Assembly (NCBI GenBank): GCA_963784195.1
Contig: CAWARA010000013.1
Span: 186,001-250,000 of the forward strand
Source: CAVQAH01 sp963784195
GTDB lineage: Bacteria > Acidobacteriota > Vicinamibacteria > Vicinamibacterales > 2-12-FULL-66-21
DNA: 64,000 bases
Direction: 5' to 3'
The notes beneath the pieces were generated by a model. It did no database searches. It saw only the letters and a list, made by a program, of their open reading frames with translations, and was not told the DNA's origin. The position numbers and the translations under genes were made by a program. This document shows positions 26,066 to 34,179 of this stretch, one piece after another; position 1 is the stretch's first letter; each line of letters starts with the position of its first letter.

Positions 26066-27698
26066 TCGTGGTCTTGAGGGCGCGCTGTGCTTCCTGCGCG
26101 GCCGGCGACGTGGGTGCGGCACCCGGCATGCTCAACAGTTCCTGATATCGCTGACGCGCTGTAGCCGAGTCCCCCGAGGCCGCCGCGGCGCGTGCAAGGC
26201 CGAGCACGGAAGGCGTTCGCTTCGGCGTTCGCAACAACGACTGCTCGAATGCCTGCACCGCGTCTTTCGCGCGTCCGGCTTCGAGAAGCATCTCGCCGTA
26301 CAGCTCGGAGGCTGGCTTGATCGGGTCTGGTGGGCCCGACGACGGCGACATCGACTTCTCGACATCAGCAGCCTCCTTCGCGAACTGCAGCGCCTCGTCC
26401 TTCTGTCCCTTCGCCCACCGCACGATTGCGCCGAGCTCTTTCTCCCGAATCAGGTGGGGTTTGGCAGCGTACGCAGTGGGCCCGCCGGCGATACCGGCCG
26501 TTAGACCTTTCAGCGCTTTCTCCGCGGCTTCTGCCGTTGGCACGTCACCCATCTTCGCAGCGCTCACGCCGACGATGTAAGTCCAGGTGGCAGAGCCGCT
26601 GCCGTACATGGCGGACATGCCGGGCATGTTCGCGTGCTCGCTCCCTCCGCTCCCGGCAGTCACGAGTGCCAGCTTTTCCCATTGCTCCGTATCCGAGATG
26701 AGCCGCGCGCGCATGCCCAGATAGCCGTCGCGGATGTTGGTGTTCCCCGAATTTCGATCGGCAGCCTGCTTCGCCAGGTCCACGTTTTTCTTCGCATCGT
26801 CGAGCCTGCCGAGCATCGTGTGGGCATACGCCAGCCAGGACAGCGTGTGGAAATCTTCGCGGCCTTCGGCGAGCTTCATCCGCGTGTTGAGGTCTACAGC
26901 AGCCTTGTAGGCGACCACGTTGGACGCGGCCGCCTCCTGCCACATCCCGAGTTGGATGAAGATGTGCGACGGCATATGCAGCGCGTGCGCGGCGGAAGGG
27001 GCGATCGTCGCGTAGGCCCGTGCAGCCGTCAGACCCAACGGCGCGTGATCCGGGTCGTCGAAGGAGTGGATGATGAAATGCGCGGCGCCCGGATGCTTGG
27101 GGTTCTCTTGAAACACACGCTGGGCGATCGAGGCGGCGAGCGCCTGACGCCGGAAGCCCGTGTCGCCCGGCCGCACGGTTCCGAGCAGCGACAAGGAGTA
27201 GAAGACGGCGATCTCGTGGTCGTCCGGCCACTGCGCGGCCATGCTCGCCATGGCCTCCGAGTAGGCGGTGTCACGCGCGAGCTTGTCGCCCGGCGAGAAA
27301 TAGAGAATCTGCATCGCCTCGAGGAACGCTTTTTCCTTCGGAAGCTTCGCCTTTGCCACACGGCCCTCGTGCGTCGGATCGAGGCGATCGAGGATTCGCT
27401 TCGCGGCCTCCACGTCCTGCTGCGCCCAGAGGGCGTGGTTGTGGCTCATCGCCTCGCCCCAGTACGCCATCGCGAACGATGGATCCACCTTCTGCGCCTG
27501 CTGGAACGCGACAGCCGCCTCGTCGAACTGAAAGCTGTGGAGCGCCTTGACGCCCGTCAGGAATGCTTCCTGCGCTGCCGCCGCACCTGACGTGGGGAAT
27601 GCAATGGTGCCGAGTTCCTGCGACACGGCCGGGAACACCGACATCAGGACGACGCTCAGGCCGGCAGCGGCTGTCGCGAGGGAACGGAAGGAAGTCAT
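26055..27698 (-). CDS. Secreted TPR protein
   Basis: 547 residues. Shine-Dalgarno AGGAGATCCAG then ATG. Signal peptide at 1-26 (ends PAVSQ). TPR-like helices occur throughout (FDEAAVAFQQAQKVDPSFAMAYWGEA; MLGRLDDAKKNVDLAKQA). The central block PGAAHFIIHSFDDPDHAPLG, then AAHALHMPSHIFIQLGMW, carries several conserved-looking His and Asp residues. I recall this block recurring in secreted TPR proteins of Acidobacteriota, where it may bind a metal. Function otherwise unknown. It is convergent with the deaminase gene. Confidence 0.85.
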   Translation of the reverse strand: MTSFRSLATAAAGLSVVLMSVFPAVSQELGTIAFPTSGAAAAQEAFLTGVKALHSFQFDEAAVAFQQAQKVDPSFAMAYWGEAMSHNHALWAQQDVEAAKRILDRLDPTHEGRVAKAKLPKEKAFLEAMQILYFSPGDKLARDTAYSEAMASMAAQWPDDHEIAVFYSLSLLGTVRPGDTGFRRQALAASIAQRVFQENPKHPGAAHFIIHSFDDPDHAPLGLTAARAYATIAPSAAHALHMPSHIFIQLGMWQEAAASNVVAYKAAVDLNTRMKLAEGREDFHTLSWLAYAHTMLGRLDDAKKNVDLAKQAADRNSGNTNIRDGYLGMRARLISDTEQWEKLALVTAGSGGSEHANMPGMSAMYGSGSATWTYIVGVSAAKMGDVPTAEAAEKALKGLTAGIAGGPTAYAAKPHLIREKELGAIVRWAKGQKDEALQFAKEAADVEKSMSPSSGPPDPIKPASELYGEMLLEAGRAKDAVQAFEQSLLRTPKRTPSVLGLARAAAASGDSATARQRYQELLSMPGAAPTSPAAQEAQRALKTTISH

Positions 27699-27789
27699 CT
27701 GGATCTCCTGTCCGTGAGTCTATCAGGCCCCGGTGCTACACTTCGCCCTCGATCGATGACTCGCGGCAATCCAGAGGTCATGACAGCTT

Positions 27790-28665
27790 ATGAAAACTAT
27801 CATCGTCACAGGGACAAGTACGGGCATTGGATTCGCCACGGCAGTCGCACTCGGGCGCGCGGGGCACGACGTGTTTGCGACGATGCGCGATCCAGCGCGG
27901 TCGCCAGAATTGCAGGCGCTCGCGAAGAAGGAGAACCTGGCGATCGCGATCGTTCCCGTCGATGTCGACAATGATGCGTCGGTGACGAATGAGATCGCGA
28001 AGATTCAGGAAATGCGCGGACGCGTCGACGTCCTCGTCAATAATGCGGGCATCGGCCAGGTCGGGTCGGTCGAGGAAATGCCGCTCGAGGAGTTCCGCCA
28101 GATCATGGAAACGAACTTCTTCGGTGCGCTGCGGTGTATCCAGGCGGTGCTCCCGGGCATGCGCGCGCGGCAAAGCGGCCGCATCATCAACGTCACGTCG
28201 GTGGCTGGCAGGCTGGCGTCAGCTGGTCAATCCGCGTATTGCGCATCGAAGTTCGCACTCGAGGCCCTCAGCGAATCGCTCGCGGCAGAAACGCGGCCTT
28301 TCAACATCCGCATCGCCATCGTCGAGCCGGGTGTGATCCAGACACCGATCTTCGGAAAAGGGGCCGACGTATCGCGCGCGATCTATCCGGGGCCTCGGCG
28401 TATGAACGCGATTTTCGATGCGGCGCTCGAACAGCCGGTGCCGGCTTCGGTGGTGGGTGAACAGATCAGGGACATCGTTGCGGACGAGAGCTGGCAGCTA
28501 CGCTACCCGAGCGGTCCCGCGGCGGCGGGGATCCTCGCGTGGCGCGCGAGCATGACCGACGAAGACTTCGTGGCCATGGGTGCGCTCGGTGACGATGAAT
28601 GGTGTGAGTACATGCAGAACAACCTGGGGCTCAACGTACGGCCGCACCTCATGAGCGTCAGTTGA
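27790..28665 (+). CDS. Short-chain dehydrogenase/reductase
   Basis: 291 residues. Classical SDR motifs: TGTSTGIGFATAVALGRAGH (TGxxxGIG dinucleotide site), LVNNAGIG (NNAG), INVTSVAG (catalytic Ser) and YCASKFALEALSESLA (YxxxK). The sequence IVEPGVIQTPIF follows as expected. Asp at the end of beta-2 is replaced by MRDPARS, which suggests NADP preference (inferred). Substrate unknown. Translation probably starts at ATG 27790; GAGGT lies 12 nt upstream. REPIN copy 7 lies 32 bases after the stop. Confidence 0.88.
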   Translation: MKTIIVTGTSTGIGFATAVALGRAGHDVFATMRDPARSPELQALAKKENLAIAIVPVDVDNDASVTNEIAKIQEMRGRVDVLVNNAGIGQVGSVEEMPLEEFRQIMETNFFGALRCIQAVLPGMRARQSGRIINVTSVAGRLASAGQSAYCASKFALEALSESLAAETRPFNIRIAIVEPGVIQTPIFGKGADVSRAIYPGPRRMNAIFDAALEQPVPASVVGEQIRDIVADESWQLRYPSGPAAAGILAWRASMTDEDFVAMGALGDDEWCEYMQNNLGLNVRPHLMSVS

Positions 28666-29188
28666 TCGCCGGGCTTTAGACCGGAAACCGCCAGGACGGG
28701 GTCAGGTCTTGAAAAATGCTGAGATTCAAGACCTGACCCCGATGGTCGCGCAGAGATGTTCTGCGACAGTGCTTGGCTGCAGGCGTGCTCGTTGTTCCGG
28801 CTGGATGGGGCGATGCGGAAGTGCTGCCGACGCCCTGGTGTTTGCGGGCGATATCGGGATGGTCGTCGGTATCGTCGGGCGCGACCTGCGCGCGTGGAGC
28901 GTGGCCGCCGTCAAGTGACCACACGGTTCATCGAGTTTGCGGCGCCGCGCGCGGCTCTGTCACACCTCGCGATGCTGCACTTCCTGGTGTTGGGACAAAT
29001 CGCCGCTTGCTGATGGCAAAGGCGTTAATTGACGCGAAATGCCAGCCCGACTATAGTAACATGCCTCTCATCCATACGTCCCGACTAAAACCCCTGCCGT
29101 AGGTGTGTGAGCCGTCGTGCTGCGAACGCTCACGGCGTGTGTCCCTGCCCGCGCTCCGGACGCGGTGTGTTCCAAGAAGGTGTTTTCG
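28666..29188. other. Intergenic with REPIN copy 7 and a possible promoter
   Basis: 523 bases without a supportable gene. REPIN copy 7 is at 28698-28740. A TATAGT hexamer at 29052-29057 could be a -10 box for the gene starting at 29189. A 13-codon frame starting 3 nt after it (ATG 29061) is too short to call. Confidence 0.45.
28698..28740. repeat. REPIN copy 7
   Basis: GGGGTCAGGTCTTGAA (28698-28713) and TTCAAGACCTGACCCC (28725-28740), spacer AAATGCTGAGA. Both arms are perfect. Confidence 0.93.
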
Positions 29189-30055
29189 ATGAAATCAGGC
29201 TCCACGTGTCTCCTGATCGCCGGGCTAGCGATCGGCAGCGCAGCAGTCGTTGTGTCCGCCCAGACCCCGGCGCGCAATCCCAACGATCCGCCGCCCATGC
29301 TGCTCATCTTCCGCGAGGAAGTGAAACCGGGAAGGAATGCCGCTCACACGGCGAACGAAATCGGCTGGGCCGGCATGATGGCGAAGGCCTCATGGCCGAC
29401 CGGCTGGCTGGGGGCGACGTCTGTGACCGGCCCAAACGAGGCCTGGTTCTTCACCGGGTTCGACTCGCTGGCGGCCTTCGAGAAAGATCGAACTGCGCAA
29501 GAAGCGGCTGAATCGCTGCGCGACGCCGAGAAGTTTGCCGCGCAAGAGGGCGACATGTTGACGCGGACATCGACGTTGATCGGTGCCTACCGCCCGGAAT
29601 TGAGCTATCAGGCGGCAGCCAATCTGTCGAAGATGCGCTACTTCAGCGTGGACACGATTGTGGTCAGGGCCGGCCATGTCGGCGAATTCGTTGAGCGCTG
29701 GGAGGCCATCGTTGCCGCGCACACAAAGGCGAAGCTCGACGAGCACTGGGCCGTGTACCAGATCACGTCGGGAGGCCAGACGGGCACGTTCCTCTTTTTC
29801 TATGCAATGGACTCGCTCTCGACCATGGACGCCTCGGGGCCGAAGCACCGGGACGCCGCGTACCGGGAGGCAGTCGGCGAAAACGGCCGGTCGAAGAATG
29901 CGGACATGACCCAGAACGCCATCGAATCGCAACAGAGCAGGATCTTCGCGTTCAGCCCGAAGATGAGCTACCTGAGCAAAGCGTGGACCGAAGGCGACCC
30001 TGAATTCTGGTCGCCAAAGCCCGCGCCGGTACCACCCGCCCCGAAGAAAAAGTAG
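29189..30055 (+). CDS. Secreted protein of unknown function, possible NIPSNAP-like repeats
   Basis: 288 residues from ATG 29189, which follows AAGAAGGTG at 7-8 nt. Signal peptide at about 1-26 (LLIAGLAIGSAAVVVSAQ). Two related halves each begin with a strand-helix unit: PPMLLIFREEVKPGRNAAHT and MRYFSVDTIVVRAGHVGEFVE. Each has aromatic-rich strands (EAWFFTGFDSLAAFEKD; GTFLFFYAMDSLSTMDAS). This suggests a tandem ferredoxin-like (dimeric alpha-beta barrel) arrangement. The family is not certain. Basic, Pro-rich C-terminus. REPIN copy 8 follows directly. Confidence 0.72.
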   Translation: MKSGSTCLLIAGLAIGSAAVVVSAQTPARNPNDPPPMLLIFREEVKPGRNAAHTANEIGWAGMMAKASWPTGWLGATSVTGPNEAWFFTGFDSLAAFEKDRTAQEAAESLRDAEKFAAQEGDMLTRTSTLIGAYRPELSYQAAANLSKMRYFSVDTIVVRAGHVGEFVERWEAIVAAHTKAKLDEHWAVYQITSGGQTGTFLFFYAMDSLSTMDASGPKHRDAAYREAVGENGRSKNADMTQNAIESQQSRIFAFSPKMSYLSKAWTEGDPEFWSPKPAPVPPAPKKK

Positions 30056-30069
30056 AGGAGTGCCAGGAG

Positions 30070-30112
30070 GGGGTCAGGTCTTGAAAAATGCTGCAATTCA
30101 AGACCTGACCCC
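30070..30112. repeat. REPIN copy 8
   Basis: GGGGTCAGGTCTTGAA (30070-30085) and TTCAAGACCTGACCCC (30097-30112), spacer AAATGCTGCAA. A further lone partial arm, CCTGACCCCC, lies at about 30126. Confidence 0.93.
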
Positions 30113-30139
30113 GCCGGAATTCCCGCCTGACCCCCGCCG

Positions 30140-30168
30140 TTGACTTCCCATGCCGATGGACCTATCGT
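30140..30168 (+). promoter_or_regulatory. Sigma70-like promoter
   Basis: TTGACT (30140-30145) and TATCGT (30163-30168) are separated by 17 nt, which puts the transcription start near 30175 and supports a lipoprotein start at or after 30180, not at 30150. Confidence 0.45.
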
Positions 30169-30179
30169 TCCGGTTCGCT

Positions 30180-30584
30180 ATGGGGTCGCATATGCGATGG
30201 CGTGGGTGGCTGATCGTTGCCGCTGTTGCTGCAATCAGCGGCTGCGCGTCGTTGAACGGCAACACCCTCTCGAACACCCAGAAGATAAAGGCCGGGATGA
30301 GCACGGGCGAGGTGACGACCCTGCTGGGTAAACCGCCATGGTCTTCCGATCCTGCGACGGTTCAGGAGTGGCGGTATTGCTCCACCGACAGGCCATCCGA
30401 CGTGATCGTGGCCGTTTTCTTTCACAATGACGTGGTCGTCGAAAAGACCTCGTATCGTGTCGATCTGTCCGAGCTTCACTTCGGCGAGACAACCGGTGGG
30501 CGCATCGGATCGTGCCTGGACACGATCAACGACGAAGGGCCCGGGTGGGCGCGAAAGATTCGCGATCTGGCCTACGGTCGCTGA
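30180..30584 (+). CDS. Small lipoprotein with BamE/SmpA-like motif
   Basis: 134 residues from ATG 30180; ATG 30192 is also possible. Signal peptide with a clear lipobox (VAAISGCASL). The following NTQKIKAGMSTGEVTTLLGKPPW resembles the opening of BamE/OmlA-like domains (helix then LLG-x-P). The continuation QEWRYCSTDRPSDVIVAVFFHNDVVVEK gives two strands. Two further Cys residues are present and could form a disulfide. Probably attached to the outer or inner membrane facing the periplasm. Partner unknown. An upstream ATG at 30150 would lie inside the predicted promoter. Confidence 0.68.
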   Translation: MGSHMRWRGWLIVAAVAAISGCASLNGNTLSNTQKIKAGMSTGEVTTLLGKPPWSSDPATVQEWRYCSTDRPSDVIVAVFFHNDVVVEKTSYRVDLSELHFGETTGGRIGSCLDTINDEGPGWARKIRDLAYGR

Positions 30585-30611
30585 CCTGCCCTCGCAGACA
30601 ACGGAGCAGTC

Positions 30612-31451
30612 ATGAACGCTCAGGCGGTGCTGACGGAACTTCAACGGCTTGGCAAACCCAAGACGATCAAGATCTACGTGCGCCACGGCGTAACCGGGCC
30701 CTGCTACGGCGTGAACTACGCTGACCTCAAACCGCTGGTGAAGAAGATCGGGCGCAATCACGACGTCGCGCTCGGGCTGTGGGACTCCGGCGTCCACGAC
30801 GCACGCGTGGTCGCGACGATGATTGCCGAACCAGAAAAGATGACGCGCGGCGATGTCGAGCGCTGGCTGAGCGACTGCACAAACTACGTGATCACGGAGG
30901 CAGTCGCTGGCGTCGCGTCGAAGATGCCGGACGGTCTGGAGATGGCCCGTTCGTGGATCGAGCAGGGCGGCGAGTGGACGACTAGCGCCGGCTGGAGCGT
31001 GGTCGCGTCGAACGGCGCGATGGGAACGCTGACCAGTCATGACGTGGATGGCCTGCTCGCGAAGATCCAAGAGGGCATTCACGCACAGCCGAACCGGACG
31101 CGGCACGCGATGAACAACGTGCTGATCAGCATCGGAGGTTACGAGGCCTCGCTCCGGCCACGCGTGCTGGCGGTCGCAAGGGCAATCGGCACGGTCCATG
31201 TGGACCACGGCGAGACAGGTTGCGTCACGCCGGACGCCTCGGCGTACATTGCCAAGATGGTCGCGCATCGGGCGGCGAAGGCTGATGGCAGCGCGACGAG
31301 AGCCGGTGGCAGAATCAGCGCGAAGCGCGCAGGAAAAACGGTCGCGAAATCGACGGCGGCGAGACCGAAAGCTCGAAAGGCCAAGGTCCCGAAGAAAGCG
31401 GCGAAGGCCAGCCGAAAGACCGCCCGGAAGAAAAGCGCCCGCTCACGATAG
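30612..31451 (+). CDS. DNA alkylation repair protein (AlkD-like) with Lys-rich tail
   Basis: 279 residues; GGAG 5 nt before ATG. HEAT-like repeat core of the AlkD/DNA alkylation repair family: VLTELQRLGKPKTIKIYVRHG, YADLKPLVKKIGRNHDVALGLWDSGVHDARVVATMI, SWIEQGGEWTTSAGWSVVASN. Such enzymes excise alkylated purines by cradling the duplex. Residues about 225-279 are an Ala/Lys/Arg tail with repeated KKAAKA-type motifs, like histone H1 or bacterial Hc1-type tails; it probably adds nonspecific DNA binding. Not an integral part of AlkD. A DUF488 gene follows 10 bases later. Confidence 0.82.
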   Translation: MNAQAVLTELQRLGKPKTIKIYVRHGVTGPCYGVNYADLKPLVKKIGRNHDVALGLWDSGVHDARVVATMIAEPEKMTRGDVERWLSDCTNYVITEAVAGVASKMPDGLEMARSWIEQGGEWTTSAGWSVVASNGAMGTLTSHDVDGLLAKIQEGIHAQPNRTRHAMNNVLISIGGYEASLRPRVLAVARAIGTVHVDHGETGCVTPDASAYIAKMVAHRAAKADGSATRAGGRISAKRAGKTVAKSTAARPKARKAKVPKKAAKASRKTARKKSARSR

Positions 31452-31461
31452 ATCCATTCAC

Positions 31462-31851
31462 GTGCCCATTCGAATCGTGCAGCTCGGGACCGACCGATTC
31501 AAGGACGAAGGGCTTCGCATCGGCACGGTGCGCCGCCCACCGAGGGGCGTCCCGAAATCCGACTACGCTCGCCTCAACTTCTACGACGTCTGGCTTCCGG
31601 ATCTTGCGCCGAGCGCCGACGTCGTCGGAGACTTCCAGAAGTCGGACGGCGGCGATGCTGCGTGGCGAAAGCTGGAAAAGCGCTATCGAGCCGAGATGAA
31701 ACAGCCGGAAAGAGCCAGACTGCTCGGATTGCTGGCGGCGCTGTCGCATACGTCCAACTTTTCGGTTGGCTGCTACTGCGACGACGAGCGGCGTTGCCAT
31801 CGATCCATCCTGAAAGACCTCCTTCAGGGGCATGGCGCGAAGCTCGCCTGA
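31462..31851 (+). CDS. DUF488 family protein
   Basis: 129 residues from GTG 31462, just after the AlkD-like gene. Opening IRIVQLGTDRFKDEGLRIGTVRRPPRG and body YARLNFYDVWLPDLAPSADVV are typical of DUF488. The signature GCYCDDERRCHRSILKDLL contains the three Cys/His residues conserved in that family. DUF488 proteins are of unknown biochemical role, with proposed links to nucleic acid or stress functions. Close spacing suggests co-transcription with the repair gene. The frame is open upstream inside the repair gene, but only as a shadow. Confidence 0.8.
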   Translation: MPIRIVQLGTDRFKDEGLRIGTVRRPPRGVPKSDYARLNFYDVWLPDLAPSADVVGDFQKSDGGDAAWRKLEKRYRAEMKQPERARLLGLLAALSHTSNFSVGCYCDDERRCHRSILKDLLQGHGAKLA

Positions 31852-31859
31852 GGCCGCAC

Positions 31860-31865
31860 TATAAT
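31860..31865 (+). promoter_or_regulatory. -10 box upstream of the deleted M20 gene
   Basis: A perfect TATAAT lies about 85 bases before GTG 31951. A Shine-Dalgarno-like GAGGG precedes that GTG, so here a normal 5' leader is expected. Confidence 0.4.
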
Positions 31866-31950
31866 CCCCGCACGCACCGCAGAATTATCTGGCGAGCTCG
31901 CGGCAATTGCCGCCCGTCTTGCTCAACCACGTCAACATTGAGAGGGTAGA

Positions 31951-32436
31951 GTGCCACACCTTCGCTCGACGCTCATCGCTCTTGCACTCGCCACTACGAG
32001 CTTGTTGGCCCAGGATCCGCTGACGCGCATCGAGAAGGAAACCGCGCGGGTCACTCCGGCGATCGTTGACATCCGACATCAGATTCACCAGAACCCCGAG
32101 CTGTCGAACCGCGAGGAGAAGACAGCGGCGCTGGTTGCTGACTATCTGCGCAAGCTCGGCCTCGAGGTCCGGACCGGAGTCGCGAAACACGGCGTGATCG
32201 CGGTGTTGAAAGGCGGCCGGTCCGGCCCGGTTGTCGCGCCGGCGATGGGCTCAGAGGATTTCTCGTTCTTTTCCAACGAAGTGCCCGGATTCATGTTCCG
32301 TCTCGGGCAGGTCAAACCGGGTACGACCACCGGCGATCATCACACGCCGACCTTTCTGGCAGACGATAGTTCGGTGCCAGTGGGGATCAAGGTCATGAGC
32401 TACGCGCTGTTCGACTACTTGAGCAGGCAGAAGTAA
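31951..32436 (+). pseudogene. M20 amidohydrolase/peptidase with large in-frame internal deletion
   Basis: 161 residues, against about 430 in the family. GTG start after GAGGG; signal peptide (LALATTSLLAQ). The N-terminus matches M20 amidohydrolases up to the third strand (IVDIRHQIHQNPELSNREEKTAALVADYLRKLGLEV, then GVIAVLKGGRSGPVVA). The sequence then jumps directly to the C-terminal metal motif MGSEDFSFFSNEVPGFMFRLG. The zinc-binding HxD and central E motifs, and the whole dimerisation domain, are missing. The join keeps frame, so a stable but presumably inactive protein may be made. The deletion is about 270 codons by family comparison. Confidence 0.75.
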
Positions 32437-32513
32437 GCAGAGCGTTTGGAGGGCGACTTCGATGTTGTCGCCAACTTGCTCGGCGCCGACGACGTGACGT
32501 CACGATCGTTCGA

Positions 32514-32519
32514 TATACT
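32514..32519 (+). promoter_or_regulatory. -10-like box before a short leader frame and the LLM gene
   Basis: TATACT lies 6 nt before a GTG (32526) that opens a 7-codon frame whose TGA overlaps the ATG of the LLM gene (ATGA at 32546). Confidence 0.35.
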
Positions 32520-32545
32520 CGATCGGTGAGTTACCTTCGAGTCCG

Positions 32546-33536
32546 ATGATCCCGTTTTCGGTGCTCGATCTCGCGCCGATCACGCAGGGGAGCGATGCGG
32601 CGACGGCGCTCGAGCACACCCTCGATCTCGCGCGTCATGCCGAGCGGCTCGGCTATATCCGCTTCTGGCTCGCCGAACATCACAACATGCCGGGCATTGC
32701 GAGCGCCGCGACCGCCGTGGTTGATCGCGCACGTCGCCGGTGGCACGAAGACGATCCGCGTCGGCGCCGGCGGCATCATGCTTCCCAACCACGCGCCGCT
32801 CGTCGTCGCCGAACAATTCGGGACGCTCGAGTCGCTCTTCCCTGGCCGAATCGATCTGGGCCTTGGACGCGCACCCGGTACCGATCACTCCACCGCACGT
32901 GCGCTGCGCCGGACACTCGTCAGCGATCCCGACGCGTTCCCGCAGGACATCCTGGAGCTGATGTCGTACTTCGAGCCACGACCAGGGCAGACGGTACACG
33001 CCGTGCCAGGAACAGGCTTGAGGGTTCCACTCTACATCCTGGGATCGAGCCTGTTCGGTGCGCGCGTGGCAGCCGCGTTTGGCCTGCCGTTCGCCTTCGC
33101 CTCGCATTTTGCGCCGGCGATGCTGATGCCGGCACTCGACGCGTATCGAGCGACGTTCCGTGCTTCGGCACGGCTCGAGAGGCCCTACGTCATTCTGGGT
33201 GTCAACGTGGTTGCGGCGGAGACCGACGAGGAGGCGCGCCTCCTCGCGTCATCCGGCCGCGAAGCCTTTGCCAGCCTGCGGCGGGGAATGCCGACGACGC
33301 TGCCGCCGCCGAGCGAGGAGTACGCGAGGGATGTCGTGCCGTTCGGCGTCCGGCCTTTCGAAGAGATCAGCTCGGTGGCGATGGTAGGCTCGCCGTCTAC
33401 CGTCCGTCAGGGTCTGCGGGACTTCATAAAGTTGACCAGCCCGGACGAGATCATGATCGTGTCGCACATCTACGATCACGCGAAGCGAGTGCGATCGTTC
33501 GAGATTGCCGCCGAGATTCGTCCGTCACTGGCGTAG
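32546..33536 (+). pseudogene. LLM-class flavin-dependent oxidoreductase, one frameshift
   Basis: Two frames join into a complete luciferase-like monooxygenase of about 330 residues. The first (32546 to about 32720) gives MIPFSVLDLAPITQGSDAAT, AERLGYIRFWLAEHHNMPGI and SAATAV. The second (about 32722 to 33536) gives LIAHVAGGTKTIRVGAGGIM, LPNHAPLVVAEQFGTLE and GRIDLGLGRAPGTD. Removing one G from GTGG near 32721 restores AVLIAHVAGG, the family consensus. These enzymes use reduced flavin and oxygen on unknown substrates. Everything else is intact, so a sequencing error is quite possible. REPIN copy 9 follows 7 bases after the stop. Confidence 0.82.
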
Positions 33537-33542
33537 GGGGCA

Positions 33543-33585
33543 GGGGTCAGGTCTTGAACGGTGCTGGAATTCAAGACCTGACCCC
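33543..33585. repeat. REPIN copy 9
   Basis: GGGGTCAGGTCTTGAA (33543-33558) and TTCAAGACCTGACCCC (33570-33585), spacer CGGTGCTGGAA. Lies between convergent genes. Confidence 0.93.
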
Positions 33586-33623
33586 CCTCCGTGCGCCCCG
33601 TGCGTCAATGATTCCTCCCATCG

Positions 33624-34076
33624 TTACACGCCAAACTGCCGCAGGTGATGGTCCGTGTGCAGGTATCCCCATCGCAGCCATTCGGCCTCTGACATCCGTC
33701 CGAAGATGGGGTGCGCCGGCCAGCCGCCACGTTGCGCCGCGAAGCGCTCGACGCGTGCTTCCAGCTCGGCGAGATCGGCAAAGAACTCGATGGGCTTCGT
33801 GCCCCCGACTTCCTGATCGACTTCCTGTACGGTTTTTATGCCCGGCGGCCAGCGCAGCGGGAGATGCAGGGCGATCCACTTCACAACCGTTCGCGTGCCC
33901 ACATTCGAGACGTCGCTCGTGGGCTTCTCGCCGCTCGCCATGCGGAAGGCGTCGGTGCAGTGGCAGACCATCTGGTGTGCGGACATGCGTCCCCACAGCC
34001 GCACGCTGTCGGGGCGCAGCGTTCTGAGTCTGCGGAGGAGCTCGTCCTTGTCGGGGTCCCGCGCCAGGGTGGGCAT
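33624..34076 (-). CDS. DUF1569 / DinB-superfamily protein
   Basis: 150 residues. DUF1569 pattern: LLRRLRTLRPDSVRLWGRMSAHQMVCHCTDAFRMASG with His residues of the four-helix bundle, IALHLPLRWPPGIKT, and the late HTDHHLRQFGV with two more potential metal-binding His. DinB-like proteins bind a divalent metal and include thiol-dependent transferases. The substrate cannot be assigned. The ATG at 34076 has no clear Shine-Dalgarno. The gene is preceded on its strand by a GTTCGT-type repeat patch (34125-34165). Confidence 0.8.
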   Translation of the reverse strand: MPTLARDPDKDELLRRLRTLRPDSVRLWGRMSAHQMVCHCTDAFRMASGEKPTSDVSNVGTRTVVKWIALHLPLRWPPGIKTVQEVDQEVGGTKPIEFFADLAELEARVERFAAQRGGWPAHPIFGRMSEAEWLRWGYLHTDHHLRQFGV

Positions 34077-34124
34077 GTTCTCAACTACCAGCGCTAGAAC
34101 CAGGCGTCATCTGCTCGCCGCGTT

Positions 34125-34165
34125 CTTCGAGCCACGAGCTACGAACCACGGACGACGAACCCCGG
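34125..34165. repeat. Short imperfect repeat patch (ACGAACCACGG type)
   Basis: The sequence CGAGCCACGAGCTACGAACC and its continuation repeat ACGA(A/G)CCACG-like words about four times between the kinase stop and the DUF1569 start. It is a different family from the TGAACCCCCGT arrays. Confidence 0.55.
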
Positions 34166-34179
34166 ATTACGATTGCGCG

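Noticed and set aside
28745..29102. Short plus-strand frames between the SDR gene and 29189
   Set aside because: They translate REPIN copy 7 or start without an RBS, and composition is shadow-like.
32546..34027. Extended single frame over the LLM gene and beyond
   Set aside because: After about 32720 it leaves the conserved protein and reads through REPIN copy 9 and the opposite-strand DUF1569 gene; only its first about 58 codons are real.
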